Origin: Streptomyces sp. NRRL F-525 | GTDB taxonomy: Bacteria > Actinomycetota > Actinomycetes > Streptomycetales > Streptomycetaceae | Direction of reading: 5' to 3' | NCBI RefSeq assembly: GCF_000716605.1 | Contig: NZ_JNXE01000008.1 | Coordinates: forward strand, 124,001 to 188,000 | Length of the DNA stretch: 64,000 bases | Part shown: positions 16,689-24,297 of the stretch, piece after piece | How positions within the stretch are numbered: position 1 is the stretch's first letter | Layout of the letters: each line of letters opens with the position of its first letter | Made by a program: the position numbers and the translations under genes | Notes under the pieces: model-generated | What the model saw: only the letters and a program-made list of their open reading frames with translations | Databases searched by the model: none | Told to the model about the DNA's origin: nothing

Positions 16689-17513
16689 ATGAGCACCTTC
16701 CCCACCGCACGAGACGTCAGGACCACCCCCGAAGGCCTCCTCTGGGAGCCGTGCCCACGCTGGGTACGCGGCCGCAAGGGCGACACCACCGTCGTGGACA
16801 GCAGGCACCCCGTCCTCGTATGGGAACCGGCCGTACCCGTACCGACGTACGCCTTCCCGCACGACGAGGTCCGCGAGGACCTGCTCCGCCCGGCGAAGAA
16901 CCCGCCGACCGGCGCGCACACCGGATCACGGATCTTCTACGACCTCGAGATTGCCGGCCAGTTGGTGGAGAACGCGGCCTGGACCTACCCCGCCGACGAC
17001 CTGGCCGGGCACATCGCCTTCGAGTGGTTCCGGCGGGTCGGGCGGGGCCTGGACCACTGGTACGAGGAGGAGGAAGAGATCTTCATCCACCCCCGTGACC
17101 CGCACAAGCGGGTCGACGCCATCCCCAGCAGCCGCCACGTCCGGGTCGAGATCGACGGCACGGTCGTCGCGGACACCCACCGTCCGGTCCTGCTCTTCGA
17201 GACCGGCCTGCCGACCCGGTACTACATCCCGCGCGAAGACGTCCGCCTCGACCTGTTCGAGCCGACCGACCACAGCACCGGGTGCCCCTACAAGGGCACC
17301 GCCACGTACTGGTCGTGGCGCGGCCGGACCGGCGTTCCCGGTGTCCCGCCGAACATCGTCTGGAGCTACCCGGAGCCGCTGCCCGCGGTCGGTGCCGTGA
17401 AGGATCTGCTCGCCTTCTACAACGAGGCGGTCGACATCTTCGTGGACGGAGACGCCGTGGAGCGCCCGGTCACACCGTTCACCGAGGCGCTCACGGGGCA
17501 GTCGTCGGACTGA
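16689..17513 (+). CDS. DUF427 protein with two tandem DUF427 domains
   Basis: A 274-residue protein made of two related DUF427 units. The first is VWEPAVPVPTYAFPHDEVREDLL (residues 40-65) with AAWTYPADDLAGHIAFEW. The second starts RHVRVEIDGTVVADTHRPVLLFETGLPTRYYIPREDVRLDLFEPTDHSTGCPYKG, followed by a W.YP.PLPA stretch. DUF427 proteins are cupin-like beta-barrels of uncertain function. The ATG at 16689 has GGGAG upstream. Monocistronic by spacing. Confidence 0.9.
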   Translation: MSTFPTARDVRTTPEGLLWEPCPRWVRGRKGDTTVVDSRHPVLVWEPAVPVPTYAFPHDEVREDLLRPAKNPPTGAHTGSRIFYDLEIAGQLVENAAWTYPADDLAGHIAFEWFRRVGRGLDHWYEEEEEIFIHPRDPHKRVDAIPSSRHVRVEIDGTVVADTHRPVLLFETGLPTRYYIPREDVRLDLFEPTDHSTGCPYKGTATYWSWRGRTGVPGVPPNIVWSYPEPLPAVGAVKDLLAFYNEAVDIFVDGDAVERPVTPFTEALTGQSSD

Positions 17514-17646
17514 CGGCACCGGCGAAGTCCAGCCCTGTTGCTTCCAGTTGAGGTGAAACACCGCCGACAGGGCAGTCGACACCTTGCACATGCCTCTTCG
17601 ATGGCTGTCGTGCTCCGGAACTGTCAAAGGATATTGAAGGACATTG

Positions 17647-18462
17647 ATGGAGAGTCACAAAAAGGATGACAAGAAGCAGGAGCCGAAGCGCAAGGTGCTC
17701 GATCTGACCGCTGTGCAGGTGGTGGCGAGTGCGCTCGCCACCGTGGTGGGCGCGGTGATCGCGTCCCTGTTGGGGGTGGCCGGGACGATCATCGGCGCCG
17801 CGGTGGTCAGCGCCAGCGCCACCACCGGCGCCGCGGTCTTCCAGCACGCCTTCCGACGGACGGGGGAGGGGATCCGCAGAAGGGTGCCGTCGGTGGCCAT
17901 GGCCCTGACGCCGAGTGAGGAGCGGGAGGTCCAACGCGCGGACGCCCGGGCGGCGTTCGCCTTACGGGACGGCACCTCGACCGGTGCGGCGACAACGGCG
18001 GACGACCCCTCCGACGATCCCGCCGATGACGAGTCGGTGACCACTTACCGGACCACGTCCGGATCTTTCTGGAGGTCCATCGGCTGGAAGAGGTACGCCC
18101 TCGCCACAGGCCTGGTGTTCGCCCTGGCGATGGTCACCGTGACCGCGGGCGAACTCATCCTGGGCAAGCCGATAGCGGCCGCGGTCAGGAACGAGTCCGG
18201 CAACGGAACGTCGCTGGGCGGCGGTTCGGCCGGAAAGAGCGCCCCCGCACACAGCCCGACACCTACACCGCTCACGTCCAGCAGCACGGGGTCGTACTCG
18301 GGCGGCACCGCCTCGCCGTCCGCGAGCGCGGAGCCGGAGAACAGCGCCGGCTCCGGTGCCAAACCGAGTCACAGTGCCGCTTCCAGCCCCGTGGCCTCGG
18401 CGTCGAGCGTGCCGTCCGCGAGCGGTGACGTCGAGAACACCTCCGACGCCACCGCGAATTGA
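17647..18462 (+). CDS. Membrane protein with Ser/Thr/Pro-rich tail
   Basis: A 271-residue protein with a lysine-rich start (SHKKDDKKQEPKRK), a hydrophobic Ala/Gly/Val segment at about residues 22-65 (one or two helices), a cytoplasmic linker, a second membrane helix at about 150-170 (ALATGLVFALAMVTVTAGELIL) and a low-complexity Ser/Gly/Pro/Thr tail of about 90 residues, presumably outside. No catalytic motif is seen. Such proteins are common and uncharacterised in Streptomyces. Start at ATG 17647 with GAAGGA upstream. It converges on the repeat-containing membrane protein gene. Confidence 0.75.
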   Translation: MESHKKDDKKQEPKRKVLDLTAVQVVASALATVVGAVIASLLGVAGTIIGAAVVSASATTGAAVFQHAFRRTGEGIRRRVPSVAMALTPSEEREVQRADARAAFALRDGTSTGAATTADDPSDDPADDESVTTYRTTSGSFWRSIGWKRYALATGLVFALAMVTVTAGELILGKPIAAAVRNESGNGTSLGGGSAGKSAPAHSPTPTPLTSSSTGSYSGGTASPSASAEPENSAGSGAKPSHSAASSPVASASSVPSASGDVENTSDATAN

Positions 18463-18474
18463 GCGGGGCCGACC

Positions 18475-19635
18475 CTACTGAGGCGTCTGGTTCGCGTCGG
18501 CCAGCGCCCGGTGATCGGGAGGGCCGGGAAGGTCCAGCTGGCGGCCGAACCTCCGCGTGGCGAGGAGCGCGAGCAGTGCCGTGAGCGCCGCCAGTGCGGC
18601 TAGTACGGCGATCAGCCCCGCGAACCAGGGCGGCGCGGCCGTGATCCGCAACGCCTGCGAGAGGCGTGAGGAGTGGAACCGCCCGTCGAACAACTGGAGG
18701 GCGGCCAGCGCGGCCGGCACCACCACGGACACCGCGAGCACGAACAGCCCGCCGTGGAGGACCAGCGCCGGTGCCAGCAGGACGCACAGGATCGAGACAC
18801 CGAGCGCGAACCCGTAGGCGGTGGCGGAGGCTCCGTCACGGTGCAGCGGGAAGTACGACAGCCCGCACAGGATGAGCGCCGCCGACGCGATCAGCCTCGG
18901 CCAGACCGGGGGAGTGCCGCGGCGGGTCGTCGTACGCGGGCGTCGCGCGCGGCGCTGACGAGCGGCCGGGCGGTCACCCGCGGGTTCCGGCTCGTGCGTG
19001 TCCGCCGGGGTCCGGCCGGACGCCTCGTGCAGCGGAGCCGTAGACCTGTCGGCGGCCGGTCCCGGGGCCCGGGCGGACGCGTCCTGTTCCTCGGCCAGGC
19101 GGCCGATCAACTGGACGAGGTCCTCGACGGGCCGGCCGGCCGCGGCCCGTACCGCCTCCTCGCCGCAGTGCGGCTCCAGCGGAGCCCGCTGCAGCAGGGC
19201 CATCAGCCGGGTGACGTCCTCCACGGGCCGGTTCTCGGCGGCCGCGCGGATCGCCTCGTCGGCGCAGTCGGGACTGCGCGGCGGCTGGGTCAGCAGCGTC
19301 ACAAGACGCGTGACGTCTTCCACCGACCGGTCCTCACCGACCGCCCGCAGGGCGTCGACGGTGGCCTGCGCGTACTTCGGTGACTGCTCCAGCAAGGTGA
19401 TGAGCTGGAGCACCTCGTCGAGCGGCCGGTCGGCGACGGCGGCATGCACCAGGCGGTGCATCGGATCGACGTTCTCGCCCTCGGGGCCGGTTGGAGCGGG
19501 ACCCTCTTGCGTCGGACGTGACGTCGGCGGCGTTGGGTCGGCCGGCCCTCCGTCGGAGGGCTCGAACCCGTGGGCCGCAGTGCCGTGAGGTATGTCGGGT
19601 TGGTCCGGGCTGGGCGAGAAAGAGCGGATGGTCAT
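18475..19635 (-). CDS. Multi-pass membrane protein with 33-residue N-terminal repeats
   Basis: A 386-residue protein. Residues 1-60 are Pro-rich and disordered. Residues 70-184 contain three and a half helical repeats of 33 residues starting RPLDEVLQLITLLEQ (70), RSVEDVTRLVTLLTQ (103), RPVEDVTRLMALLQR (136) and RPVEDLVQLIGRL (168). After an Arg-rich linker come four hydrophobic helices between about 240 and 365 (RLIASAALILCGLSYFPL, GFALGVSILCVLLAPALVL, GLFVLAVSVVVPAALAAL, LIAVLAALAALTALLALLA). The ATG at 19635 has GGAG 6 bp upstream. Function is unknown; the repeats look like a protein-interaction scaffold. The 325 bp upstream is shared with a divergent gene. Confidence 0.8.
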   Translation of the reverse strand: MTIRSFSPSPDQPDIPHGTAAHGFEPSDGGPADPTPPTSRPTQEGPAPTGPEGENVDPMHRLVHAAVADRPLDEVLQLITLLEQSPKYAQATVDALRAVGEDRSVEDVTRLVTLLTQPPRSPDCADEAIRAAAENRPVEDVTRLMALLQRAPLEPHCGEEAVRAAAGRPVEDLVQLIGRLAEEQDASARAPGPAADRSTAPLHEASGRTPADTHEPEPAGDRPAARQRRARRPRTTTRRGTPPVWPRLIASAALILCGLSYFPLHRDGASATAYGFALGVSILCVLLAPALVLHGGLFVLAVSVVVPAALAALQLFDGRFHSSRLSQALRITAAPPWFAGLIAVLAALAALTALLALLATRRFGRQLDLPGPPDHRALADANQTPQ

Positions 19636-19960
19636 GCTCGGCTCCATGAAGAGGGTGATGCTGCTATCGCCCCCCGATGCGCGATGAACAAGCTGATCCA
19701 GTCCATTACTAGGCGGCCGCCCGCCACCACGCCACGCGAGTACGCCACCCGTGTGACCCCGGCCCGCGGCCCGGGGCCCGCACGCTCATCCGTTCGGTGG
19801 CCGTCTGCTCGCACCGCGCACGGGCCGCACATCTGATGGGAGCAGCGCGTCGCGGGGGCCGCGTGAGAAGCGCCGGGCGGCGGGTACCTGGGAAATCGCC
19901 GGAAAACGGGTCGGGTACGGCCGAGCCGGGCCCACCCGCGAGGAAAGGAAGGTGAGCGCC
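19636..19960. other. Intergenic region between divergent genes
   Basis: 325 bp without a convincing gene. GGGTAC occurs at 19882-19887 and 19913-19918. This resembles the -10 element of SigB-type stress promoters, but no matching -35 (GTTT) is obvious, so no promoter is called. Confidence 0.4.
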
Positions 19961-20287
19961 GTGCCGCGAGGGTCCAGCGCGAAGCGCGAGCGTCAGTACG
20001 AGCACATCAAGGAAGGCGCCGAGAAACGAGGCGTCTCCGAGAGCAGGGCGAAGGAGATCGCCGCCCGCACCGTGAACAAGGAGCGCGCCCGCGCCGGTGA
20101 GTCCGCGACCGCGAGCAGGACGTCCACCCGGGACCCGAAGTCCGCCCCGCAGCGCGGCGGCGAGCGCTCCCACAGCGGAGCGCGGGGACCGACGAGGGAC
20201 CAGCTCTACGCGGAGGCCAAGAAGCGCGGTGTGGACGGCCGTTCGTCGATGAACAAGCAGCAACTGGCGAAGGCGCTCGGCTACTGA
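19961..20287 (+). CDS. Plasmid stabilization protein-like small basic protein
   Basis: A 108-residue, highly charged protein: PRGSSAKRERQYEHIKEG, then AKEIAARTVNKERARAGES, a Ser/Arg/Gly-rich linker, and a C-terminal SAP/Rho-N-like helix pair RDQLYAEAKKRGVDGRSSMNKQQLAKALG. This matches chromosomal actinobacterial proteins annotated as plasmid stabilization proteins, whose real role is unknown; the C-terminal helix pair suggests nucleic-acid binding. GTG at 19961 is preferred over GTG at 19952 because GGAAGG is then 8 bp away and homologues start MPRGS. It is followed by an unknown gene 50 bp downstream. Confidence 0.85.
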   Translation: MPRGSSAKRERQYEHIKEGAEKRGVSESRAKEIAARTVNKERARAGESATASRTSTRDPKSAPQRGGERSHSGARGPTRDQLYAEAKKRGVDGRSSMNKQQLAKALGY

Positions 20288-20336
20288 ATCCGGCCGACCG
20301 TCGCCCTACTCGATGACCCCAAGGAGAGTGACCCCG

Positions 20337-20681
20337 ATGGCCACCGTGTCCCTCACCGGAGCGTCCAAGGAGGACGCCGCCACCGTCTTCGGCGTGCTGC
20401 GGACCGCGTTCCCCACCGACCGGCCCGCCGACGACGTGCCCCAGGAACAGCCGGGCGACCGCGCCGCCGTATGGACCGCCGAGTTCGAACCGACGCAGGA
20501 ATGGATCCCGACCGACCCCATCCCCCTGGAGGGCTCGGTCTCCGCCACGCTCCAGGGCGGCTACGTCGCCGTCGGCCAGCTGCGTGAGGCGCTGGGCGTC
20601 ACGTTCGCCGTGGACGAGCAGGGCACGGCGTCCGGGGACCAGGAACAGGAGGTCGACCTGAGGCTCACGTCGAAGCGGTGA
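20337..20681 (+). CDS. Hypothetical protein
   Basis: A 114-residue acidic protein (MATVSLTGASKEDAATVFGVLRTAFP..., ending EVDLRLTSKR) with no recognised family, no membrane helix and no signal peptide. ATG at 20337 with GGAGAG 8 bp upstream; an in-frame ATG at 20313 is less well placed. It may be co-transcribed with the plasmid stabilization-like gene. Confidence 0.7.
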   Translation: MATVSLTGASKEDAATVFGVLRTAFPTDRPADDVPQEQPGDRAAVWTAEFEPTQEWIPTDPIPLEGSVSATLQGGYVAVGQLREALGVTFAVDEQGTASGDQEQEVDLRLTSKR

Positions 20682-20774
20682 CGAGAGGGGCGCTGCCGGG
20701 CAACTCCCCACGCGGGGACGGCCTGTCAGGAGCAGTACGGGCAACGGGCCTGATTGACGCCCCGGAGAGACGCG

Positions 20775-20900
20775 CCGTACTCTCCCCCTGTAGTGATGGC
20801 ATAAGGAAGCTGGTGGAATTCCAGCACGGTCGCGCCACTGTGAGCCCGCCGCCGGAAGGTGGAGGGCGAGTCAGACACTGAACCTTCACTCGCCCGTACA
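20775..20900 (+). promoter_or_regulatory. Cobalamin riboswitch controlling cbtBA
   Basis: The block GGAAGCTGGTGGAATTCC (20804-20821), followed by CGGTCGCGCCACTGTGA (about 20827-20843), matches the conserved P3-P6 core of cobalamin riboswitches. A GAGTCAGACACTGAACC element follows at 20868-20884, then 50 bp to the cbtB start. The 3' B12 box is not the classical one, fitting the compact/variant class. Ends are approximate. Confidence 0.85.
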
Positions 20901-20935
20901 CGCAAGGGACGCACGATCCCGAAGGAGGGCTCACC

Positions 20936-21154
20936 TTGAGCAGCAGCATTTCCACCACCCGTCCGGTGTCCACGCCGGTTGTCCTGCCGGTCTCGAAGTC
21001 GATCGTCTGGCTGGTCGGCACCGCGCTGATCGCGCTGGCCGTCTACTACTTCGTCGGTGTCGACCAGGGTGCCGTGTCGGTGTTCGGCAACGACATGCAC
21101 GTCCACGAGTTCGTCCACGACGCCCGCCACTTCCTCGGCTTCCCCTGCCACTGA
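20936..21154 (+). CDS. cbtB: CbtB, small subunit of a cobalt transporter
   Basis: A 72-residue protein with one membrane helix (residues 22-42, SIVWLVGTALIALAVYYFVGV) and the CbtB C-terminal metal-binding tail HVHEFVHDARHFLGFPCH, with His at 55, 57, 61, 65 and 72. CbtB and CbtA together form a predicted B12-regulated cobalt importer. Start is TTG at 20936, supported by AAGGAGG 7 bp upstream and the distance to the riboswitch. Transcribed with cbtA, 36 bp downstream. Cobalt import is known for the family from comparative genomics, not shown here. Confidence 0.9.
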   Translation: MSSSISTTRPVSTPVVLPVSKSIVWLVGTALIALAVYYFVGVDQGAVSVFGNDMHVHEFVHDARHFLGFPCH

Positions 21155-21190
21155 CCCTCCGCCGGCACCCGGACGTACGGACAACTCGAC

Positions 21191-22057
21191 ATGGAAAAGA
21201 AGCTCATACTGCGCGGCATACTCGCCGGCGCAGTCGCGGGCCTGCTCGCCTTCGTGTTCGCGCGCATCTTCGCCGAGCCGCAGATCGCCAAGGCCATCGA
21301 CTACGAGAGCGGCCGTGACGCCGCCCAGAACGCCCTGGACAAGGCGGCCGGCCTGCCCGTCGAGGGTCACGAACATGAACTCTTCAGCCGCACCATCCAG
21401 GCCAACGTCGGTATCGGCGTCGGCATGATCTTCTTCGGCATGGCGATGGGCGCCCTGTTCGCCGTCGCCTACGCCGTCTGCCTGGGCCGCACCGGCGGGC
21501 TGCGGGCACGCAACCTGGCTCTGCTCGTCGCCGGCGGGGGCTTCCTCGGCATGTACCTGGTGCCGTTCCTGAAGTACCCGGCCAACCCGCCCGCGATCGG
21601 TCACGAAGAGACCATCCAGCAGCGCAGCGCCCTGTACCTGATCATGGTCGTGTGCTCCGTCGCCTTCCTCGCGGGAGCCGTCTACCTCGGCAAGCACCTC
21701 CAGGCACGCTTCGGCAACTGGAACGCGACCCTCCTCGCCGGCGCCGCGTTCGTCGTCGCGATCGGGATCGTCATGCTGCTCCTGCCGCAGCTGGGCCATC
21801 TCTCGTACAACAAGGCCAACTTCGGCAACCAGGCCACCGAGACACCGCTCCCGCTGAAGGACGACAAGGGCACCATCGTCTACCCGGGTTTCCCCGCCGA
21901 CGTGCTCTTCAACTTCCGCTTCTACTCGGTCGCGGCCCAGCTCGTCCTCTGGACGGCCCTCGGCCTGATCTTCGCCCCCCTCGCCGAACGCCTCCTCAAC
22001 CCCGCGCGCCCCGACGCCACCACACCGTCGCAGGAGCCGGACCCCGTCGCGGCGTAA
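21191..22057 (+). CDS. cbtA: CbtA, membrane subunit of a cobalt transporter
   Basis: A 288-residue protein with the CbtA plan. The first helix is LILRGILAGAVAGLLAFVFARIFAEP; next come EHEHELF-like histidines (GHEHELFSRTIQ), a second helix pair with GVGMIFFGMAMGALFAVAYAV, then GFLGMYLVPFLKYPANPPAIG, typical of the family, and three more helices (five to six overall). It is the main channel-forming partner of CbtB. Start ATG at 21191. The unit ends at a perfect hairpin at 22082. Regulated by the riboswitch before cbtB: cobalamin would reduce expression. Confidence 0.92.
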   Translation: MEKKLILRGILAGAVAGLLAFVFARIFAEPQIAKAIDYESGRDAAQNALDKAAGLPVEGHEHELFSRTIQANVGIGVGMIFFGMAMGALFAVAYAVCLGRTGGLRARNLALLVAGGGFLGMYLVPFLKYPANPPAIGHEETIQQRSALYLIMVVCSVAFLAGAVYLGKHLQARFGNWNATLLAGAAFVVAIGIVMLLLPQLGHLSYNKANFGNQATETPLPLKDDKGTIVYPGFPADVLFNFRFYSVAAQLVLWTALGLIFAPLAERLLNPARPDATTPSQEPDPVAA

Positions 22058-22081
22058 CTGGTTCTTCCACGTCCTCCACGG

Positions 22082-22114
22082 CGAGCGCGGTGATCGATGC
22101 GATCACCGCGCTCG
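22082..22114. terminator. Bidirectional terminator between cbtA and a methyltransferase gene
   Basis: Perfect 15-bp arms (22082-22096 and 22100-22114) with a 3-base loop between two convergent genes. The loop is very tight, so the end pair probably opens. Confidence 0.85.
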
Positions 22115-22130
22115 GTCCGTGAGTTGGGCT

Positions 22131-22934
22131 TCACGGCTTGCGGGCGACTCCGACGTACAGCGGGATCCGGTCGGCTTCGCCGGGTTGTGTTCCGGGCTCG
22201 GGGTGCCAGCCCGCGGCGAGTTCGATGCCGGGGGCGACCAGCTCAAGTCCCTCGAAGAAACTGGTGAATTCGCCGCGTGAGCGCACTTGGGCGGGTGTGC
22301 CGCCCCTGCGGTAGACCTCGACGACGCGCGCCCAGGTCTCCGGATCGAAGTCTCCCGTCGCGTGGGACAGGGCCAGGTAACTCCCGGACGTCAGGGAGTC
22401 GAGCAGTTCACCCACGATGCGATGGGGATCGTCCTCGTCCGCCACCAGGTGCAGCAGGGCCACCAGGGACAGGGCGATCGGCTGCTCGAAGTCCAGCTGC
22501 TCCCTCGCCGCCGCGAGGATCTTTCCCGGCTCGCGCACATCGGCCTGGACGTAGGTGGTGCTGCCCTCCGGCGTGCTGTGGAGAAGCGCCTCGGCATGTC
22601 TGAGGACTATCGGGTCGTTGTCCGCGTAGACCACGCGGGCACGGGGGTTGATCGCCTGGACCACCTGGTGCAGGTTCGGCCGGGTGGGTATTCCGGTGCC
22701 GATGTCCAGGAACTGGCTGATTCCCCGCTCCGCCAGCAGCCGCGAGGCCCGGTGCATGAAGTCGCGGTTCACCCGCGCCATCTGCTTGACGGCGGGGAAC
22801 AAGGAGATGACCTTCTCGGCGGCCTCCCAGTCGACGGGGTAGTTGTCCTTGCCGCCGAGGAAGTAGTCGTACATGCGGGCCGACTGGGGTTTGCCGGTGT
22901 CCACGTCGTCCGCGCTGAATCCTGCGTCCGTCAC
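22131..22934 (-). CDS. SAM-dependent methyltransferase, DUF574 family
   Basis: A 267-residue DUF574 protein: KPQSARMYDYFLGGKDNYPVD, ARVNRDFMHRASRLLAE, FLDIGTGIPTRPNLHQVVQ (SAM loop), VVYADNDPIVL and a FFEGLELVAPGI stretch near the end. GTG at 22934 is chosen because AGGAG is 8 bp upstream; an ATG at 22955 lies ahead of that site. Paralogue of the gene at 14.2 kb. It sits between the two B12-regulated transport loci, but nothing links it to cobalamin. Confidence 0.9.
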   Translation of the reverse strand: MTDAGFSADDVDTGKPQSARMYDYFLGGKDNYPVDWEAAEKVISLFPAVKQMARVNRDFMHRASRLLAERGISQFLDIGTGIPTRPNLHQVVQAINPRARVVYADNDPIVLRHAEALLHSTPEGSTTYVQADVREPGKILAAAREQLDFEQPIALSLVALLHLVADEDDPHRIVGELLDSLTSGSYLALSHATGDFDPETWARVVEVYRRGGTPAQVRSRGEFTSFFEGLELVAPGIELAAGWHPEPGTQPGEADRIPLYVGVARKP

Positions 22935-23010
22935 TTCGGTTCTCCTGTTGCCCAACGGCCTTTGTCACGAGGTGAGTTCAGGCCCGCGAGTGTAACGGGC
23001 GGAGCTGTCC

Positions 23011-23859
23011 TCACAGGTGGTGCGGGACCACGGCCACCGGGCACGCGGTGTGTTCCAGTACGGCGTGCAGGGTGGGGCCGAGTGTCCGGCCCGCGCGGCC
23101 GGTCACCAGCAGTTCCGCCGACGCCGAGACCGACGCCTGGACCAGGGCGGCCGCCGGGCTCTGGAGGCGGAGATCCTCGTAGACACCCACGTGCGGGTAC
23201 TTCTCCCGCCAGGGCCGCAACGCGTCCGAGAAGCGTTGCGTCTCCTGGTCCTCCCAGCGTCCCCGGTCCTTCTCCGGCGGTGCGTACGGCATCCAGTGCT
23301 CGGCGGGCGAGGGCAGTCGCCAGGCGTGTACGACGTGCAGGCCGGTGTCGCGTCGGCGGGCGGCGTCGAAGGCGAAGCCGACGACGGCGCCGGGCAGTTC
23401 ACCGCCGTCGACGCCCAGTGTCACGCCGTACGGTGACCGCCCGCGGTGATGGTGGACGAACCCGCTCGGCACCAGCACCACCGGCCCCTCGGAGCGCTCG
23501 GCGACCCCGTGCGCCACGGAACCGAGGGCCAGGCCCGCGAAACCGCCCGTACCGCGCAGGCCGAGGACCGTGCGGTCGGCCTCGGCGGTCAGGGGGAGCA
23601 GGGCCGGTACGACCTCTCCGGTGAGGGTGATCACCTCGGCCCGGAGTTCGGGGTGGTCCTTCGTGAGTGACGTGAGGAGGGCGTCGGGCGAGGGCTCGCG
23701 GAAGTAGGGCCAGGTGGTGAGGAGTTGGTCGTCGGGGAGCGTCGAGACGTGCACGACTCGCAGGGGAAGGTCGCACAACTCGGCTTCCGTCGCTGCCCAG
23801 TCGGCCGCGACGCGACTGTCCGCGGAACCGTCGACACCGACAACGATCAGTTGGGGCAT
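23011..23859 (-). CDS. Two-domain universal stress protein
   Basis: A 282-residue protein of two Usp domains. The first begins LIVVGVDGSADSRVAADWAATEA and ends TVLGLRGTGGFAGLALGSVAHGVAERSEGPVVLVP, a G-x2-G-x9-G(S) type ATP loop. The second begins VTLGVDGGELPGAVVGFAFDAA and ends LLVTGRAGRTLGPTLHAVLEHTACPVAVVP, where the loop is less canonical. Such proteins are linked to dormancy and redox stress. ATG at 23859 with GGAGG 10 bp upstream; a long open frame beyond it is antisense to the ABC transporter gene. Confidence 0.9.
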   Translation of the reverse strand: MPQLIVVGVDGSADSRVAADWAATEAELCDLPLRVVHVSTLPDDQLLTTWPYFREPSPDALLTSLTKDHPELRAEVITLTGEVVPALLPLTAEADRTVLGLRGTGGFAGLALGSVAHGVAERSEGPVVLVPSGFVHHHRGRSPYGVTLGVDGGELPGAVVGFAFDAARRRDTGLHVVHAWRLPSPAEHWMPYAPPEKDRGRWEDQETQRFSDALRPWREKYPHVGVYEDLRLQSPAAALVQASVSASAELLVTGRAGRTLGPTLHAVLEHTACPVAVVPHHL

Positions 23860-24029
23860 GGCCGTTGGACCTCCGTGCGGGCGAGTGGAGGCCTCCACGA
23901 TCCGCCGTGCGGGGCGTGCCGCACAGGGGTTGGACACAACCGGACGAAAGTCCAGCGGTACCGGTACAGAGCGGCAGCGGCTCAGGAGCACCTGCGTGCC
24001 GCACCCCGCAGCGGGAGCGGAGCGCCGAT

Positions 24030-24230
24030 CTTGATACGTTGTGCGGGCCAGTCGTGCCACAACCGAGGCCAGGGAATCCGGTGGGAATCCGGAACTGACG
24101 CGCAGCGGTGAGGGGGACGGGCGGGGCATCAGACGCCACTGGGGCGACACGGGCCGGCCGAAGGAGCCGGGCGTGACGCGCCGGGAAGGCGCCCCGTCCG
24201 GACGAACCCGAGTCCGAAGACCTGCTGGCG
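24030..24230 (+). promoter_or_regulatory. Cobalamin riboswitch controlling the btuFCD-like operon
   Basis: Conserved core GGGAATCCGGTGGGAATCC at 24072-24090 followed by ACTGACGCGCAGCGGTGA, and a classical B12 box GAGTCCGAAGACCTGC at 24210-24225. About 70 bp separate the box from the ATG at 24298; that stretch contains a CTCGCCCTCGGCGAG hairpin that may hide the ribosome site. Ends are approximate. Confidence 0.88.
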
Positions 24231-24297
24231 CCTTCTCGCCCTCGGCGAGGGGGAGTTCGTAGGCCAGGCTCCGCGTTCGAGCCCCGACAGGCAAGGC

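Noticed and set aside
19882..19918. Two GGGTAC boxes as a SigB-type stress promoter before the plasmid stabilization-like gene
   Set aside because: No GTTT-like -35 element at 14-16 bp upstream of either box; in 70% GC DNA the hexamer alone is not enough.
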